A DNA stretch of 64,000 nucleotides from VFKI01 sp964647825 (GCA_964647825.1 CAZYJL010000001.1:186001-250000), one strand, 5' to 3'. Positions 17,343 through 26,364 are shown, counted from the stretch's first letter. Notes: a model not told the origin generated them from the letters alone. Made by a program: numbers and translations.

Positions 17343-18185
17343 TTATTTTTCTCCGAGTGTTTGTGCACGTTGTTTTGCAGCATCTACTGCTTCAATAAAT
17401 TGTGTAGTTACTCCATGTGCGCGAAGTATTTTTAATGCCGCTTCGGTAGTGCCGCCGGGTGATGTGATGGAATGTATCAGATTTTCTAGGAGGGTTTCAT
17501 GTGTTTTTGTTGAGTTTGCCTGAACTTGTTCGATAGCTAGACGCGCGGTACCAAGCGCCGTTTGTAAAGTCAGTGCAAGCGCAATATCTTTTGGTAAACC
17601 TATTTGCGCGCCTGCTTTGGTAAGTGCATCCATGATGAGTAGAAAATAAGCAGGGCCCGAACCAGATAACGCAGTGACGGCATCAAGTAGAGATTCTTCC
17701 TGTAACCAACAAACTGTCCCAACAGAACGCATTAGTGTTTCAGCCAGTTGATGTTGCTCGGGCGTGACAGCATTTGTAGCATATAATGCAGTTGCGCTGG
17801 CTCGAATCAGTGCCGGCATATTTGGCATACAGCGAACAAGTGGGATTGTCTCACCAAGCCATTGAAAGAGTGTTGTCGTACGGATACCCGCTGCAATAGA
17901 TAATATAAGTGGTTGCTGCATTTTTATGACAGAAATAAGCGGTTTAATCATTTCTGCCATGTGCTGTGGTTTGACTGCTAAAATCAAGACATCTGCTTTT
18001 TTAGCAGCTTGTAAATTATTCGTTGTAATTTGTAATGAATATTGATTTTTTAAGTCGCGTAGTTTTTTTTCATCGGGGTCTGCGAGGCAAATTTTTTCAG
18101 GTGAAAAATGATTTGCGAGCAAGCCTATCGCAAGCGCGCTGCCCATATGGCCCGCGCCAATGATTGTGATGAAACAGTCTTTCAT
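17343..18185 (-). CDS. proC: pyrroline-5-carboxylate reductase
   Basis: Last step of proline synthesis, P5C to proline with NAD(P)H. N-terminal Rossmann motif IIGAGHMGSALAIGLL, then the conserved ILAVKPQHM, RCMPNMPALI and the ALSGSGPAYFLLIMDAL and SPGGTTEAAL blocks. The 280-aa length is usual. It is probably first gene of the proC-yggT-rdgB transcript. Confidence 0.96.
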   Translation of the reverse strand: MKDCFITIIGAGHMGSALAIGLLANHFSPEKICLADPDEKKLRDLKNQYSLQITTNNLQAAKKADVLILAVKPQHMAEMIKPLISVIKMQQPLILSIAAGIRTTTLFQWLGETIPLVRCMPNMPALIRASATALYATNAVTPEQHQLAETLMRSVGTVCWLQEESLLDAVTALSGSGPAYFLLIMDALTKAGAQIGLPKDIALALTLQTALGTARLAIEQVQANSTKTHETLLENLIHSITSPGGTTEAALKILRAHGVTTQFIEAVDAAKQRAQTLGEK

Positions 18186-18231
18186 GGTATTCCTGAGCCA
18201 AATTTAAAAAATATTGCAAAGCATAGCATGA

Positions 18232-19242
18232 TCAAGTGGTGAAGGAAGTAGGATAAAGACCTTCTATTGGACAAAAGAAAGATGATAGCTCGTCGAGTTT
18301 GCTATCTAAAGGAAGATCATCTGATTCAGTGGTATTTTTAGACCAAGATTCCAATGTACGGAAAAGATTGTCATATTGATTACCTGCACTCCACGCATAC
18401 CAACCACTGACTTTTGCATCATTGACGGCTCGAATTTGTGAGCGAATATACTTTTGTTTTGTCGCAGAGGAAAAAGCATAGTGATAGTTGGAAGTTTCAA
18501 TCCACGCAATAATTTTTGCCGGTTTTTTATTATTTTTTTCGAATTGTTCGTGCATGGCATTTAGTGCATTAAAGACGGTTTCATACGGACGTGCAGAATG
18601 AAAAGCAAAGGGTTGAAAATGCGAAGGGTAATTCATTGGGCAAATGACATCTGCATTTTGCGCGATGGTTACCACATTTTGTCCGATATGTTTTTCTTCC
18701 CCAAAGCTAGTGATGCCAAATACATCGACTTCGAGTGGAATATTATGAGGTTTTAATCGTTCTTTGAACCAAGCAATCACGTTGTTTACATCAATCGCAT
18801 GTTGAGAGGATGCCTTGCGAGCAGTGTTATAACGAATGTAATCGAGTTGAATAGCATCTGCGCCATAGGCAACAGCTGTTTTAATTAAGGTTAATTTCTT
18901 TTCGCGATAGGGTATTGAGCTGATACGTTCAGGTGTGCCACCGCCGGGAAAGATCACAACGCGTGCAACATAACGAATACCATTATTTTTTAATAAAGAA
19001 AGATTTGTGCGATAACGTTTTGATGGTGCATCCATATCAACGACAAATGTATTGATGCCTGTTGCCTTTGCACGCTTGACCAGATAACTCAGATACTCTG
19101 TGTCAACCATAGTCGATTGCGTGATATAAATTCCTCGGACATTGGTTGCTGCCTTTGCAATGAGGGGGCCGCAACAAAAGAGTGAGAGACAAACTAACAC
19201 AAGGAAACGAAAACCTAGAAAGCAGTTAGCTATCCCTCGCAT
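18232..19242 (-). CDS. exported DUF4015-type putative glycoside hydrolase
   Basis: 336-aa protein starting at the ATG at 19242, chosen because AAGGAG lies eight bases upstream and the following residues form a signal peptide (GFRFLVLVCLSLFCC...AKA). An ATG-free extension to 19290 is less likely. The mature part begins NVRGIYITQSTM and shows the DUF4015 TIM-barrel-like pattern: INTFVVDMDAP, YGADAIQLDYIRYN and ADVICPMNYPSHF. The family is annotated as putative glycosyl hydrolase; substrate unknown. It is likely periplasmic or, given the cysteine pair in the signal region, possibly lipid-anchored. Confidence 0.82.
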   Translation of the reverse strand: MRGIANCFLGFRFLVLVCLSLFCCGPLIAKAATNVRGIYITQSTMVDTEYLSYLVKRAKATGINTFVVDMDAPSKRYRTNLSLLKNNGIRYVARVVIFPGGGTPERISSIPYREKKLTLIKTAVAYGADAIQLDYIRYNTARKASSQHAIDVNNVIAWFKERLKPHNIPLEVDVFGITSFGEEKHIGQNVVTIAQNADVICPMNYPSHFQPFAFHSARPYETVFNALNAMHEQFEKNNKKPAKIIAWIETSNYHYAFSSATKQKYIRSQIRAVNDAKVSGWYAWSAGNQYDNLFRTLESWSKNTTESDDLPLDSKLDELSSFFCPIEGLYPTSFTT

Positions 19243-19366
19243 AGCACATCTCCTTTGTCGCAGTCCTAGGATCAGTGTAGCGCGTCTCACAAAAAAAAGG
19301 TTGTGGTATAATGGAAAGGTTGTATGCGTTTTTTGTTGGTATAATCAGTTTAACTTATTATTTTTA

Positions 19367-20956
19367 CTAAAAATCTTTAACTATGCACTCCTCCCATTTC
19401 GGCCCTGCTGCGCGAATAGTTGGATTGACATCAAATTTCTTGAAATTTTCAATGAATTTTTCGATGAGTTGTTTGGCACATTCGGCCCAATCTTTGGGGT
19501 TTTGCCATGTTTTACGAGGATCGAGTAACTGAGAGTCAACACCTGTCACGTGCTTTGGGATGGTTAAACGAAATCCGGGTAACGTATCCCACTCCGCAGT
19601 TTTTTCAAATGTATTGTTCACGATGGCGCTGACTAAGGCACGTGTTGTTGGAATAGAGAAACGTTTGCCGCCGGCCCCGTGTTTTCCACCTGTCCAGCCT
19701 GTGTTGACTAGCCAAACGGTGGCGCCACTATGATCCAAATGCCTAAGTAATAAATCTGCGTAAACGTGAGCGGGGCGTGGAAAAAAAGGCGCGCCAAAAC
19801 ACGTGCTAAATGTTTCTTGAATTTGACTACCACTGCCAACTTCGGTACTGCCAACCAATGCAGTGTAGCCACTTAAAAAATACCATGCAGCTTGTTCACG
19901 ACTTAATCGCGCAATGGGTGGTAATACACCGTATAAATCACAGGTTAAAAATAAAACGGCACGCGGAAGACCAGCTTGATTTGATTCAATACGTAATGGG
20001 ATATGTTCACGAGGATAGGCTGCGCGCGTGTTTTCTGTGAGGCTTGCATCATCATAATTTGGTTGTAGTGTTTGTGGATCAAGGACAACATTTTCCATCA
20101 CAGTATTTTCGCGAATAGCGTGCCAGATAACGGGTTCTTTCTCAGGAGAAAGTTGAATACATTTTGCGTAACAACCTCCTTCAAAATTAAATATTCCTGT
20201 TTCTGTCCAGCCGTGTTCATCATCACCAATTAAAAAACGTTCTGGATCTGCTGAAAGCGTGGTTTTACCTGTGCCGGATAAACCAAAGAAAAGTGCGCTC
20301 GTTCCATCTGCTCCAACGTTAGCAGCACAATGCATGGGTAAAACATTTTTTTCTGGGAGTATGAAATTCATCACAGAAAACATAGCTTTTTTCATTTCAC
20401 CGGCATAATACGTACCAACCACTAAAATCATCTTTTTTGTGAAGTTTAAGATAATCGCAGCATCACTATTGACACCATCACTTTGTGGATTAGTTTGAAA
20501 ACTCGGGACAGATAAAAGGGTCCATGCATCTGTGGATTTTATTTCTGATAAAGAAGTCTGTGCATGACGAATAAATAAGTTATGTGTAAACAGTTGATGC
20601 CATGCAAGCTCGGTCATCACAGTCACAGGAATTGCAAATTGTTTATCTGCACCAACTGTATAATAAGAAATAAAGGCTTGTTTTTTTTGTGAAAGGGCTA
20701 GGTTTGCTTTTTCCCATAATGCATCAAATTTTTCACTGCTAATTGGTTGATTGACGTTTCCCCAAGCAACCGAATTTTCTGTGATTGCATCACGTACAAT
20801 ATAACGATCTTTTGGTGAACGCCCAGTACGCTTACCTGTTGTCACATTCAGTGCCCCATTTGCAGCAATAACACCTTCACCATTTGCAAGTGCGTGACTG
20901 ATGAGTTGATCAGCAGATAAGTTTTTATGTATTAAGCGTTGCTTTGTGGGTGTCAT
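19367..20956 (-). CDS. pckA: phosphoenolpyruvate carboxykinase (ATP)
   Basis: Gluconeogenic conversion of oxaloacetate and ATP to PEP. P-loop GLSGTGKTT lies at residues 225-233. Other motifs are GKRTGRSPKDRYIV, the Mn/ATP-binding LIGDDEHGW, and NTGWTGGKHGAGGKRFSI. The 529-aa length fits the ATP-dependent bacterial/yeast type. A GGAG site precedes the ATG. The 148-bp upstream gap holds TTGTCA-N17-TTAGAT on the minus strand, a weak promoter candidate. Growth on amino acids or organic acids is suggested, consistent with an intracellular lifestyle (inference). Confidence 0.96.
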   Translation of the reverse strand: MTPTKQRLIHKNLSADQLISHALANGEGVIAANGALNVTTGKRTGRSPKDRYIVRDAITENSVAWGNVNQPISSEKFDALWEKANLALSQKKQAFISYYTVGADKQFAIPVTVMTELAWHQLFTHNLFIRHAQTSLSEIKSTDAWTLLSVPSFQTNPQSDGVNSDAAIILNFTKKMILVVGTYYAGEMKKAMFSVMNFILPEKNVLPMHCAANVGADGTSALFFGLSGTGKTTLSADPERFLIGDDEHGWTETGIFNFEGGCYAKCIQLSPEKEPVIWHAIRENTVMENVVLDPQTLQPNYDDASLTENTRAAYPREHIPLRIESNQAGLPRAVLFLTCDLYGVLPPIARLSREQAAWYFLSGYTALVGSTEVGSGSQIQETFSTCFGAPFFPRPAHVYADLLLRHLDHSGATVWLVNTGWTGGKHGAGGKRFSIPTTRALVSAIVNNTFEKTAEWDTLPGFRLTIPKHVTGVDSQLLDPRKTWQNPKDWAECAKQLIEKFIENFKKFDVNPTIRAAGPKWEECIVKDF

Positions 20957-21104
20957 GATAATCTCCGCGACAGCGATGATGTTTTATTTTAATTGATATA
21001 ATTTTATTTTATCTAATTTGATTTTATTAAATTTGACAAAATTTTACGGATTTTACCTGACCCGACATAATTACTCCATCATTCTACATTAACGCAAGTA
21101 ATGA

Positions 21105-21875
21105 TTATTTTTTTGACAGATAGGCGTTCCAGCTAATTTCACGATAATTGCGGGCTGCAGCAAGTGGATCTTTCGCTTTTAGGATGCCTCGACCCACGAT
21201 AATAATATCTGTACCATTTTCTAGAATGGCTTTTTCTGGTGTGATATAACCTTGTCCAAGGTGATCATGTGATACGTTGTTTTGTATACCCGGGGTCATT
21301 GTGAGCCAGCGTGGATTGGTAGATATTTTTTTTTGTGCGATAAATCCCATGACATGTTGGGGGTATTGTTCGGCGAGTTGGAGTGTTTTTCTGCTATACG
21401 TATCATCAAATAAATTATGATCAGAACTCATCTGTGCCAATAATAATAAGCCACGCGGTTCTGGTGATGGAAATTCCGTGAGTCCTTTGATGATACCGGG
21501 ACCCGGTAAACTATGCGCATTAATGATATCTGCCCATGTGGCAATTTGATAAATACCTTTGTGGTATTGTAATTTGACAGTGTGACCAATATCTGCAAAT
21601 TTCCTATCTTCAAAAATAAAAAAATTATGTTTTATTGCTAATTTTTTTAGTGTGGTCGTAAGAGAAGGCGTGAAGTCTTCAATAATATCAATATGGGTTT
21701 TTAGAATACAAATTTCAGGTCCAAGTAAATCTGCTAATTCAATTAATTCTTGTGCACGTGTCACATCTGCAGAAAAAGAAAGAATAGATTTCTTTTTATC
21801 TAAAAGAAAAAAAATTTTTTTGGCTAAATAATTTTCACAGCAAGTCGCGCGTTCCGTAAATGAAAGTGATGTCAT
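21105..21875 (-). CDS. pyrF: orotidine 5'-phosphate decarboxylase, eukaryotic (URA3/UMPS) type
   Basis: Decarboxylates OMP to UMP. The sequence follows the eukaryotic pattern rather than E. coli PyrF: SFSADVTRAQEL, ILKTHIDII (catalytic Lys near residue 59), FIFEDRKFADIGHTVKLQY (catalytic Asp-x-Lys-x-x-Asp, about 90-95), RGLLLLAQMSS, TPGIQ, LGQGYITPEKAI and IIVGRGI. The 256-aa length matches the decarboxylase half of animal UMP synthase. Its ATG overlaps the pyrE stop (ATGA), in the same OPRT-then-decarboxylase order as the eukaryotic fusion protein. Confidence 0.95.
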   Translation of the reverse strand: MTSLSFTERATCCENYLAKKIFFLLDKKKSILSFSADVTRAQELIELADLLGPEICILKTHIDIIEDFTPSLTTTLKKLAIKHNFFIFEDRKFADIGHTVKLQYHKGIYQIATWADIINAHSLPGPGIIKGLTEFPSPEPRGLLLLAQMSSDHNLFDDTYSRKTLQLAEQYPQHVMGFIAQKKISTNPRWLTMTPGIQNNVSHDHLGQGYITPEKAILENGTDIIIVGRGILKAKDPLAAARNYREISWNAYLSKK

Positions 21876-22483
21876 GCAAGTGTAGTATTGTTGTTTAGTA
21901 ACGTATTAATGATTTCTTTTTCATGTGAACTGATTGTTGTGACATGAGAAAGTGTTTGTAAAATTTCATTTAAGGTAAATACCGTGTGTGTTTCGATACC
22001 TGCTTTTTCGAGCGCTTGTTTTCCACCTGTTTCACGATCAACAAGTAATCCAACATCTGTGACGGTTAATTCAACGGTGACAAGATCCGTTGCTGTTTCC
22101 AGAATACTGCTGCCAGTTGTCATGACATCTTCAATAATTAAACAGCGTTGGTTTTTTTCGAATGCACCATCGATGAGTTGACCGCGACCATGTGTTTTTT
22201 TTTCTTTACGGCGTAAAACCATGGGAATGTTGTGTTGTAAAGAAAGACATGTTGCAATGGGCAACGCTGTGTAAGGGACACCACAAAGGCGGTCAGCCGT
22301 TTTTGCATGAGAGGTTAATGTTTGCCATAAGAGTGAAGCAGCTGCACGCAGTAATTCTGGCCAAGAGATAATTTGTCGAATATCAAGATAAATCGTAGAT
22401 TTTTGTCCATTTTTGAGGGTGAAATCACCGAAACGAATGGCATGAATGCGGTGCAGAGCGAGAATAAATGCGTCGCGGGTCAT
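21872..22483 (-). CDS. pyrE: orotate phosphoribosyltransferase, UMP-synthase type
   Basis: Makes OMP from orotate and PRPP. The PRPP motif is CLIIEDVMTTGSSILET. The blocks LCGVPYTALPIAT, IPMVLRRKEKKTHGRGQLIDG and LLVDRETGGKQALEKAG resemble the N-terminal half of eukaryotic UMP synthase more than enterobacterial PyrE. I choose the ATG at 22483 because AGGA lies six bases upstream. The in-frame ATG at 22504 sits within a TATAAT that may itself be the -10. A four-base overlap couples it to pyrF. Confidence 0.93.
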   Translation of the reverse strand: MTRDAFILALHRIHAIRFGDFTLKNGQKSTIYLDIRQIISWPELLRAAASLLWQTLTSHAKTADRLCGVPYTALPIATCLSLQHNIPMVLRRKEKKTHGRGQLIDGAFEKNQRCLIIEDVMTTGSSILETATDLVTVELTVTDVGLLVDRETGGKQALEKAGIETHTVFTLNEILQTLSHVTTISSHEKEIINTLLNNNTTLA

Positions 22484-22559
22484 AAGTGATCCTAACTGTA
22501 TCATTATAATAAAAACTAGGTGTTTTTATAGAGCGCCTAGTACTCTACTTCAGTTATTT

Positions 22560-22638
22560 TGTCATACCGCACTTTATGTATGGTATCACGTTGTTATTTG
22601 CTTTTCTTTGGATCCCGCGGATAAACCGCGGGATGACA
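22560..22638. repeat. paired REP-like hairpins (BIME-like)
   Basis: Two head-to-head hairpins: TGTCATACCGCAC-TTTAT-GTATGGTATC and GGATCCCGCGG-ATAAA-CCGCGGGATGACA, separated by about 25 bp. The outer TTTGTCAT/ATGACAAA ends are complementary. The same arrangement appears at 44557 and 48139. It lies between pyrE and the synthetase-like gene. Confidence 0.85.
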
Positions 22639-22683
22639 AAGTAGACATCATCAATTTAGTCTAGTTGGATCGATTTATTCATA

Positions 22684-23559
22684 CTAAATTGCATTAGCGA
22701 CTAATTTAGTAGGTTCTTGTGCAGCTGTTGTTTCTTCTCTTTCTGGTAGTAAGCCGGCAAGACGCATGGCACGTGTTAACCGTGTGACGCCAATGCCGCC
22801 ACCAAAGCGAGAGAACATGGGTAGTGCAAGATAGTCATCAAGTTCTTTACGAACACGTTCTTCACCAAAAGCGCTAAATAATAATTTTGCATATTGGCCA
22901 TCGGATATCGTGTAAAAATCATGGCGCATTTCAGCCACATCGCATGATCTTTCTGCAGAACCAATGGTTTCCATGCCATAAAGTAATACATCTACTTTGT
23001 TATAAATACCATCTTTATCATGTTTCATGTTCCAGAAAGGGTGCGTGCGTTGTGGGAAATATTCTAAGCTAATGACATTGCCAAGTTCTTGTTGCAATTG
23101 AATTTCTGTTTCAGCATTAATTTCGCTGACATTGTATTGCTGACAAATATCATCGTAACGGCAAGAAATAGGTGAAGAAAATCCAAGAAACTCGACTAAC
23201 TCTGCTTCGAGTTTTTTCATGGTATTCATATCGCCGCCGGATTCAAATTCAAACATCGGAAAAATTTTATCGTGACGACCAGGAATCGGAAAAGGTTCAT
23301 TGCGGTAGCTGGTTGTGACACAAAATACACCGGGGACGTTGGGGTTGTTTAGAATTTCTGCTTCCAACCACATTTGTCCTGTTTGCGGAAGTGGGTAATT
23401 GACACCACTGAAAACGAATTGACTTATCGTTTTTGGATCTTCGCAAGCAGCTAAAATAGACAGGCGGGATTGTGCAGGAACTTCAATAAATCCTTTTTCT
23501 TCTTGAAAAAACTGACGGAGTTTGTGAGTGATGTAATTAAAAGCGAAAATATCTTGCAC
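22684..23559 (-). CDS. stand-alone class II (Asp/Asn/Lys) synthetase-like protein; possible archaeal-type asparagine synthetase
   Basis: 291-aa protein consisting only of a class II aminoacyl-tRNA synthetase catalytic core. Motif 2 is TTSYRNEPFPIPGRHDKIFPMFEFE (in outline: an Arg-containing strand, loop, then FEFE, residues about 82-106). Motif 3 is GGGIGVTRLTRAMRLAGLL (254-272). There is no N-terminal OB anticodon-binding domain, so it cannot be a normal AspRS, AsnRS or LysRS. Such AsnRS paralogues include the archaeal asparagine synthetase AS-AR and PoxA/EpmA; it does not look like PoxA. The GTG start has AGGAGA seven bases upstream. The exact substrate is uncertain. Confidence 0.75.
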   Translation of the reverse strand: MQDIFAFNYITHKLRQFFQEEKGFIEVPAQSRLSILAACEDPKTISQFVFSGVNYPLPQTGQMWLEAEILNNPNVPGVFCVTTSYRNEPFPIPGRHDKIFPMFEFESGGDMNTMKKLEAELVEFLGFSSPISCRYDDICQQYNVSEINAETEIQLQQELGNVISLEYFPQRTHPFWNMKHDKDGIYNKVDVLLYGMETIGSAERSCDVAEMRHDFYTISDGQYAKLLFSAFGEERVRKELDDYLALPMFSRFGGGIGVTRLTRAMRLAGLLPEREETTAAQEPTKLVANAI

Positions 23560-23670
23560 GGCAGTTCTCCTGAATAGTTAAAAATATAAGCTAATCTGGA
23601 CAGATGAAAAACAGAAAATTTCTGGCCAGATCCAGCGGGTGACACAAGAGATTTGCGCGCAAACTTGTTG

Positions 23671-23698
23671 ATTATTCCATACTTTTTTTTATTGTCAA
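23671..23698 (-). promoter_or_regulatory. sigma-70-like promoter for the synthetase-like gene
   Basis: On the minus strand: TTGACA (23698-23693), a 16-bp A-rich spacer, then AATAAT (23676-23671). The hexamers match consensus 6/6 and 5/6. It predicts a leader of about 105 nt before the GTG at 23559; the leader contains the self-complementary TCTGGCCAGA. Confidence 0.6.
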
Positions 23699-23920
23699 TA
23701 AAATTTATTTGTCGCGACTAAAATAGATGACTTAAATGCGTTATGTATTTTGCATGATGAAAAAATATCGGAGCAAGAAAGAGTGTTGCTTCAATAAAGT
23801 GGTATTTTTGTTTGGTGGAGCGTAAGTATAAAAAATTTTAGAGCCGGATATGTTGCCGGTTTTGTCTAAGTGAATGCGATGATGTGTTAGTTGGAGTTAT
23901 TTTGTAGGAGCAAAATAAAA
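23699..23920. other. rest of the 361-bp gap between the synthetase-like gene and the F-box-like gene
   Basis: I see no gene, tRNA or dispersed element here. Near the end, 23888-23915 contains TTATTTTG and its complement CAAAATAA around CTCCTA on the minus strand (8-bp stem, no T-run), which could end the F-box-like gene's transcript, but this is weak. Confidence 0.4.
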
Positions 23921-24853
23921 TCAGCTTTTTTTTAGTAATTTGTAGTAATCTTCGACAGTAGGTTCTTTATCACGCATCAGCACTTTAATAAGAAGCATTT
24001 TTAATATATCTTCTACACTCGCATCATCGCGAATTCCTTCCGAGCTTAACTCTTTCATGTAAAGCCCCTCAAGCTTACCTTCTTTTATCGTCTCAGTAAT
24101 ACTGTCGATTATTTTTTCCACACCTTTTTTGTCTACTTCCGTCAGTGCTGCAATGGGCTCATTTTCAATAAAAAGTATTTTTTTACTTGCTAGTGTTCTA
24201 CGCATGTCCTCTAAGTTAAGTAATCCATGCATTAGAAAACCAGCAGCCAAGGCTCCTATCCCTATTCTTAGAGAAATTTCCGCTGCTTCCGGCATGTCGG
24301 GTAGGGCGTCGACTAGTTTTTTACTTCCGTATATAGTGAGTGCAAGAATTGCTAGTATGAGGTATTTAGTAATACGCTGACCAGTTGCAGGTGATGTTAC
24401 TATGTCCGTCATCGGTAGTCTGAGGCTGCCTGCTCGCATTAATTCTAAACGCTGTTTTTCTTCAAGTAATGTTTGATAGTTTTTTGCTAATTTTAATAAT
24501 AATCTATCAGGATGAGCATTTTTGCTGATTTTTTCAAGGATAGGTGCAAATAAAATATTAAATTTTTTACTAACGGTTGTAAGTTTTTTGAGTTCATCAA
24601 GCGTGAACATTTGAGCAATTAGTTCATTAAGAGCACTTATCGCTTTCTCAAAGTCTGTTTCTTTAACACCACTCTTTTTTATTTGACCGAAGAAATCAAG
24701 ACGATGACGAGCACTACGTGAGTCATGCTTTTCTTCGGGAATGATAATGACAACACTTGCCTCTTCGTTGGGTGGAGGATAGTCCTTTTGTTCGTCCTGT
24801 AATAGAGGTTTTTTTAGATCGCTGTCTGTGCGAGAGGCTTTTCTTTTCGGCAT
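23921..24853 (-). CDS. orphan protein with an F-box-like segment and membrane hairpin; candidate effector
   Basis: 310-aa protein. I choose the ATG at 24853, with a GGGGGG-rich ribosome site just upstream, over a TTG at 24916. It has a basic start (MPKRKASR) and an acidic/proline-rich linker (11-60). Residues 72-108 (LNELIAQMFTLDELKKLTTV then SKKFNILFAPIL) follow the F-box spacing L..l...F.l..L..l..VSk.f. Then come a coiled segment and two hydrophobic helices (about 162-177 and 194-212). There is no signal peptide. F-box proteins in Legionella are translocated effectors that engage host SCF ligases; here this is an inference from a short degenerate motif. Confidence 0.5.
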   Translation of the reverse strand: MPKRKASRTDSDLKKPLLQDEQKDYPPPNEEASVVIIIPEEKHDSRSARHRLDFFGQIKKSGVKETDFEKAISALNELIAQMFTLDELKKLTTVSKKFNILFAPILEKISKNAHPDRLLLKLAKNYQTLLEEKQRLELMRAGSLRLPMTDIVTSPATGQRITKYLILAILALTIYGSKKLVDALPDMPEAAEISLRIGIGALAAGFLMHGLLNLEDMRRTLASKKILFIENEPIAALTEVDKKGVEKIIDSITETIKEGKLEGLYMKELSSEGIRDDASVEDILKMLLIKVLMRDKEPTVEDYYKLLKKS

Positions 24854-25177
24854 ATATCCCCCCTTATTTCCAGTATCTTTTGATCTAATATATAGCTCGA
24901 TAACATTTTTTGTCAAAAAATTAATCTTAATATTTGCGGTGAAATGACAACTATTTATTTAAATAAATTGAAGAAATATTTTGTTAAGTATTTTTAAAAA
25001 AACTTATTGGAGGTTACATGCTATTTGCTATTTTGAATTAGAATTTTTATGAATTAATTTATCTTATTGATTAATTTGATATTTAATTTATTAGAGGCTG
25101 AAAATGATTTAATTATTTTAAATCAGGCTATACTTAATGTGATGATAATAAATAAAAATACCTTTGAGAGGTGCATC

Positions 25178-26209
25178 ATGTTACATGCGCAACACCAAAA
25201 AAGGCGTATGTTTCTTCTGTCTCTAGGCTGGGTTTTATTCTGCGCTTTATTTTTATGTGTTGCAGCAAGCTATGCAACAACACCAGCATCATCCGCGGTG
25301 CCAGTTGCTGTTGGTCAGATTGTTTGGGTAAAAGGATCTGTCGAAGCAGTGACAAAAGACGGTGAAAAAATAAATAAACGTGTATTAACGCGTCAATCGC
25401 CAGTATATCAAGGTGATGAAATTACCACATCGAAAACCTCTTCCGGCCAAATTGTTTTTAGTGATGGTAGTTTAGTTTCACTGCGTTCTGGAACAAAATT
25501 TGTGATTGAGCAATATCATTATGAGAAATCAGGTGATAGCAAAGCGAATAAATTTGTGGCGGGGTTAGTGGAAGGTGGCTTTCGCACAGTCACAGGATTT
25601 ATTTCAAAATCTAATCGTGATGGCTATCAAGTAAAAACACCCGTTGCAACTATCGGTGTACGTGGCACAGATTATTCATTGTTTTATCGAGCACTCAGTG
25701 GCTTAAGCGTTAAGTTGAATACGGGTGCAATTGCAGTGATAAATGATGCGGGCATGACAGAAATGAGTAAGGAAAATAATTATATTTATGCGCAAATTAG
25801 AGGGCTGAATACGCCTGTTGAAAAATTGTCAACTGCGCCAACGGTATTCCAAGATGACCCTCCCATTGTCCCTGCAGCTCCCGCAACAGTTGGTGAATCA
25901 ACAACATCAACTGGTGCAGCAGGTGCTGCAAAGGGACCAGGTGGTGGGGGTGGAGCAGATGAAGCAAGTGGTACGTCGGAGTCTGGAACGTCTGCAGCAC
26001 CATCAGCAGATACAAGTACATCGTCTGGCTCATCGACAGAATCCAGTGAATCTTCTGCTGGTACGTCATCTACTGCATCATCAGACACAACGAATACAGT
26101 GGGTAGCGCAAGTACTACGCAAGGGTCCACAACAGTGACAGTGTCACCGAATTCTGCATCGGGTGGTATCACGACACCTTCAAGTTCAGCCGGCTTTTGT
26201 ATTAAGTAA
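25178..26209 (+). CDS. exported FecR-domain protein with Ser/Thr/Gly-rich tail
   Basis: 343-aa protein. The start at 25178 is chosen because GAGAGG lies just upstream and a signal peptide follows (RRMFLLSLGWVLFCALFLCVAASYA). The FecR domain spans about residues 45-190, with GSVEAVTKDG, QGDEITTSKTSSGQIVFSDG and the signature TPVATIGVRGTDYSLF. From about residue 225 the chain is low-complexity Ala/Ser/Thr/Gly, consistent with an exported, disordered or surface segment. It has no sigma factor or TonB receptor neighbour, so it is not the classical FecR anti-sigma. FecR-like periplasmic proteins commonly neighbour CHASE2 cyclases, as here. Confidence 0.85.
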   Translation: MLHAQHQKRRMFLLSLGWVLFCALFLCVAASYATTPASSAVPVAVGQIVWVKGSVEAVTKDGEKINKRVLTRQSPVYQGDEITTSKTSSGQIVFSDGSLVSLRSGTKFVIEQYHYEKSGDSKANKFVAGLVEGGFRTVTGFISKSNRDGYQVKTPVATIGVRGTDYSLFYRALSGLSVKLNTGAIAVINDAGMTEMSKENNYIYAQIRGLNTPVEKLSTAPTVFQDDPPIVPAAPATVGESTTSTGAAGAAKGPGGGGGADEASGTSESGTSAAPSADTSTSSGSSTESSESSAGTSSTASSDTTNTVGSASTTQGSTTVTVSPNSASGGITTPSSSAGFCIK

Positions 26210-26217
26210 AAAAATTC

Positions 26218-26364
26218 GTAACATATATTTATTATCAGAAAGTGCATGGTGATCACTTGCAACATGATGAGCAACTGATATGTAGTTAAGTCGTCAAACA
26301 AGACCCCCACTGAGGTTACTGTCTTTCAGTCAAGCTAAAAAACATGGACTACCTGAGCTGTTGC
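26218..26364 (-). mobile_element. decayed or composite hairpin element
   Basis: About 147 bp between near-identical 8-mers AAAAATTC (26210-26217) and AAAAAATC (26365-26372). The left part matches the reverse complement of the A-type core and arm (GTGATCACTTGCAAC, then AAGTCGTCAAACAAG, ending GAGGTTAC at 26319). The remainder is the right arm of a B-type copy (CAGTCAAGCTAAAAAACATGGACTACCTGAGC). So it looks like one element joined to, or inserted in, another with internal deletion. It begins directly after the fecR-like stop codon. Confidence 0.65.

Noticed and set aside
19305..19350. Two plus-strand GGTATAAT boxes as promoters
   Set aside because: They point into the antisense of pckA with no plus-strand gene to serve.
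22684..23559. Asparaginyl- or aspartyl-tRNA synthetase
   Set aside because: The anticodon-binding domain is missing and the length is about two-thirds of the true enzymes.
25786..26310. Minus-strand 174-aa Asp/Val/Pro-rich reading frame
   Set aside because: It is the complement of the FecR protein's Ser/Thr/Gly-rich tail, a composition artefact running into a mobile element.
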